The notes below the pieces were generated by a model, which had not been told where the DNA came from, did no database searches, and saw only the letters and a list, made by a program, of their open reading frames with translations. From the NCBI GenBank assembly GCA_964354135.1, contig CAYGZA010000328.1:1-7100 (forward strand): 7,100 nt of DNA. The letters are read 5' to 3'. Source of the stretch: CAYGZA01 sp964354135. Its GTDB lineage: Bacteria; Planctomycetota; Planctomycetia; Pirellulales; Thermoguttaceae. A program made the position numbers and the translations under genes. This document shows, in pieces, positions 6,359 to 7,100 of the stretch; position 1 is the first letter of the stretch; the number at the start of each line of letters is the position of its first letter.

Positions 6359-6383
6359 GCTGCCAAAGCGCGGTTTTGGCAGC
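6359..6383. promoter_or_regulatory. Perfect 9-bp inverted repeat, CIRCE-like in geometry only
   Basis: GCTGCCAAA (6359-6367) and TTTGGCAGC (6375-6383) are perfect complements around a 7-nt spacer, about 83 nt before the groES start. CIRCE, the HrcA operator common before groES, has 9-bp arms and a 9-nt spacer but a different sequence (TTAGCACTC). This is therefore a different operator or an RNA hairpin. Confidence 0.55.
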
Positions 6384-6412
6384 CTTGCCGCCTGAGGGCA
6401 CCGTGCGCCTTG

Positions 6413-6429
6413 TTGGCCCGACTTGTGCA
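6413..6429 (+). promoter_or_regulatory. Sigma54-like -24/-12 promoter, proximal groES site
   Basis: TTGGCCCGACTTGTGCA matches YTGGCACGRNNNTTGCW except at the A of TGGCAC and the first T of TTGC. GG and GC spacing is correct. Transcription would start near 6440, about 11 nt before the GGAGG ribosome-binding site and 26 nt before the ATG, a natural leader length. Confidence 0.4.
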
Positions 6430-6450
6430 TACCGGCATGTGGATGTTTTC

Positions 6451-6455
6451 GGAGG
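6451..6455 (+). promoter_or_regulatory. Shine-Dalgarno site that fixes the groES start
   Basis: GGAGG lies 10 nt before ATG 6466. It supports this start over the in-frame TTG 58 codons upstream at 6292, which has no such site. Confidence 0.8.
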
Positions 6456-6465
6456 CCAGTACCCA

Positions 6466-6795
6466 ATGTCAAAAAAGAAGTCTGAGAAGAAAACCGGCGG
6501 GGGGGCAATCAATATCCAACCGTTGGGGGATCGCGTCGTCGTGGAACGGGAGGAATCGGAACAAGTCACCCCCGGTGGGATCGTCCTACCCGACACCGCC
6601 AAGGACAAGCCCGTTCGCGGGGTCATCGTCAGCGTGGGCCAGGGGCGGCTCCTGAAGGACGGCACCCGGGCGAAGCCTCAGGTGAAGGCCGGCGATCGGG
6701 TCGTGTTCACCGCTTACGGCGGGGACGAGTTCAAGTTCGGCGACCGGGAGCTGGTCCTGATGCGGGAGGAAGATATCCTGGCGATCGTCGGGTGA
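6466..6795 (+). CDS. groES: GroES co-chaperonin (Hsp10)
   Basis: GroES forms the heptameric lid of the GroEL folding chamber in the cytoplasm. The 109-residue product contains INIQPLGDRVVVEREESE (15-32), the mobile loop with GGIVL (37-41) that contacts GroEL, GVIVSVGQGRLLKDG (52-66), VKAGDRVVF (73-81) and the C-terminal LVLMREEDILAIVG (96-109). Compared with E. coli GroES (97 residues) it has about 13 extra N-terminal residues rich in Lys, Ser and Gly (MSKKKSEKKTGGG), which I read as an unstructured tail. The start is set by GGAGG at 6451-6455. groEL follows after 133 bp, so the two probably form the usual groESL operon. Upstream there is no CIRCE element but a different inverted repeat and sigma54-like sites. 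Confidence 0.96.
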   Translation: MSKKKSEKKTGGGAINIQPLGDRVVVEREESEQVTPGGIVLPDTAKDKPVRGVIVSVGQGRLLKDGTRAKPQVKAGDRVVFTAYGGDEFKFGDRELVLMREEDILAIVG

Positions 6796-6928
6796 CCAGG
6801 CCTCAAGCCAGCGCGCCGGGAAAGGGAGAACACCGTGCCGGCCGGTCCGGAGCCGGTCGCAACGCAATACCAAGCAACCTGTGGCCGCCTTCCGGCCGGC
6901 CCCCAATTCGACAAGGAGAAGACACTCA
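6796..6928 (+). other. groES-groEL intercistronic spacer
   Basis: The 133-bp spacer has no gene. It contains a small GC hairpin, GGCCG (6883-6887) with CGGCC (6893-6897), and the groEL ribosome-binding site AAGGAG (6913-6918), 10 nt before the ATG. No terminator with a T-run is seen, which is consistent with co-transcription. Confidence 0.55.
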
Positions 6929-7100
6929 ATGGCCAAGATGATTGCTTTCGACCAGGAGGCCCGCGATGCCTTGCGCCGGGGCGTTGCCAAGTTGGCCCAG
7001 GCGGTCAAGGTGACCTTGGGCCCGCGCGGGCGGAACGTGATTCTGCAAAAGAGCTTCGGCTCGCCCACCGTGACCAAGGACGGCGTGACCGTCGCCAAGG
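6929..7100 (+). CDS. groEL: GroEL chaperonin (Hsp60), N-terminal part (runs off the window's right edge)
   Basis: GroEL is the ATP-driven barrel chaperonin that folds proteins together with GroES. The visible 57 codons read MAKMIAFDQEARDALRRGVA and continue to KLAQAVKVTLGPRGRNVILQ, KSFGSPTVTKDGVTVAK. The nucleotide-binding motifs VTLGPRGRNV (28-37) and TKDGVTVAK (49-57) of the equatorial domain are intact. The start is supported by AAGGAG at 6913-6918. The opening MAKMIAFDQEAR is of a form I associate with planctomycetes. The apical domain and C-terminal tail are outside the window, so I cannot tell whether this is the main copy or one of several paralogues. Confidence 0.96.
   Translation, partial: MAKMIAFDQEARDALRRGVAKLAQAVKVTLGPRGRNVILQKSFGSPTVTKDGVTVAK

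Larger units (their letters stand above)
6059..6465. other. Non-coding region upstream of groES, rich in inverted repeats
   Basis: These 407 bases hold no supported gene. Besides the sites listed separately they contain GGTGCAA (6136-6142) complementary to TTGCACC (6230-6236), the small palindrome CACTGCCAGTG (6167-6177) and CGATA/TATCG (6297-6301 and 6308-6312). Open frames extending groES upstream (TTG at 6292) have no ribosome-binding site and no GroES-like sequence. A structured 5' leader or small RNA is possible. Confidence 0.55.

Noticed and set aside
6377..6391. Third sigma54-like site beginning TGGCAG before groES
   Set aside because: TTGC occurs only 2 nt after TGGCAG (6385-6388); at the required spacing the bases are CCGC, so the -12 element fails.
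6292..6465. A 58-codon upstream extension of groES from TTG 6292
   Set aside because: It lacks a ribosome-binding site, its sequence does not resemble GroES, and GGAGG before ATG 6466 fits the normal start.
6296..6465. CIRCE operator (TTAGCACTC-N9-GAGTGCTAA) upstream of groES
   Set aside because: Neither arm is present; the only strong inverted repeat has a different sequence and a 7-nt spacer.
1..7100. CRISPR array, insertion sequence or attachment-site duplication
   Set aside because: No regularly spaced direct repeats, transposase-like protein or flanking direct repeats around the ATPase pair were seen by eye.

Overview
The window looks like part of a GC-rich bacterial chromosome, most likely a planctomycete (Pirellulales-like). 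That assignment rests on recall, not a search: the GroEL N-terminus (MAKMIAFDQEAR), the UvrC N-terminus (AGSYFLKAAAED, EARLIKDIQPKFN) and a dispersed palindrome with core CGAGGCTCCTGCCG all resemble sequences I associate with that group. Coding density is ordinary, and five complete genes plus two truncated edge genes are supported.

Layout. 1-302 (minus): 5' end of uvrC (nucleotide excision repair). 303-695: divergent intergenic region with GC-rich inverted repeats and a possible uvrC promoter. 696-1793 (plus): membrane rhomboid protease with two N-terminal zinc-ribbon-like modules. 1794-2032: intergenic, holding a ~91-bp palindromic dispersed repeat. 2033-4042 (plus): full-length YjhG/YagF-type D-xylonate dehydratase of the IlvD/Edd family. 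4043-4160: short spacer with a weak hairpin and a good sigma70-like promoter. 4161-6058 (plus): a tightly coupled pair (ATGA overlap), an OLD/RecF/ABC-like AAA ATPase followed by a small TOPRIM-like acidic-motif protein. 6059-6465: 407-bp non-coding region with many inverted repeats and two sigma54-like -24/-12 sites. 6466-6795: groES. 6929-7100: 5' end of groEL.

The housekeeping parts (uvrC, groESL) and the metabolic gene are unrelated to each other. The part most like an accessory system is the ATPase plus TOPRIM-like pair. It has its own promoter, a 4-base stop/start overlap and visibly lower GC than the dehydratase next to it. Its architecture is that of split OLD-type or PARIS-type anti-phage modules, but I cannot match it to a named system. 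The second unusual area is the groES upstream region: it lacks a CIRCE element and instead carries a perfect 9-bp inverted repeat, repeated CTGYCA/TGGCAG half-sites and two sigma54-like promoters, which suggests non-standard chaperonin control.
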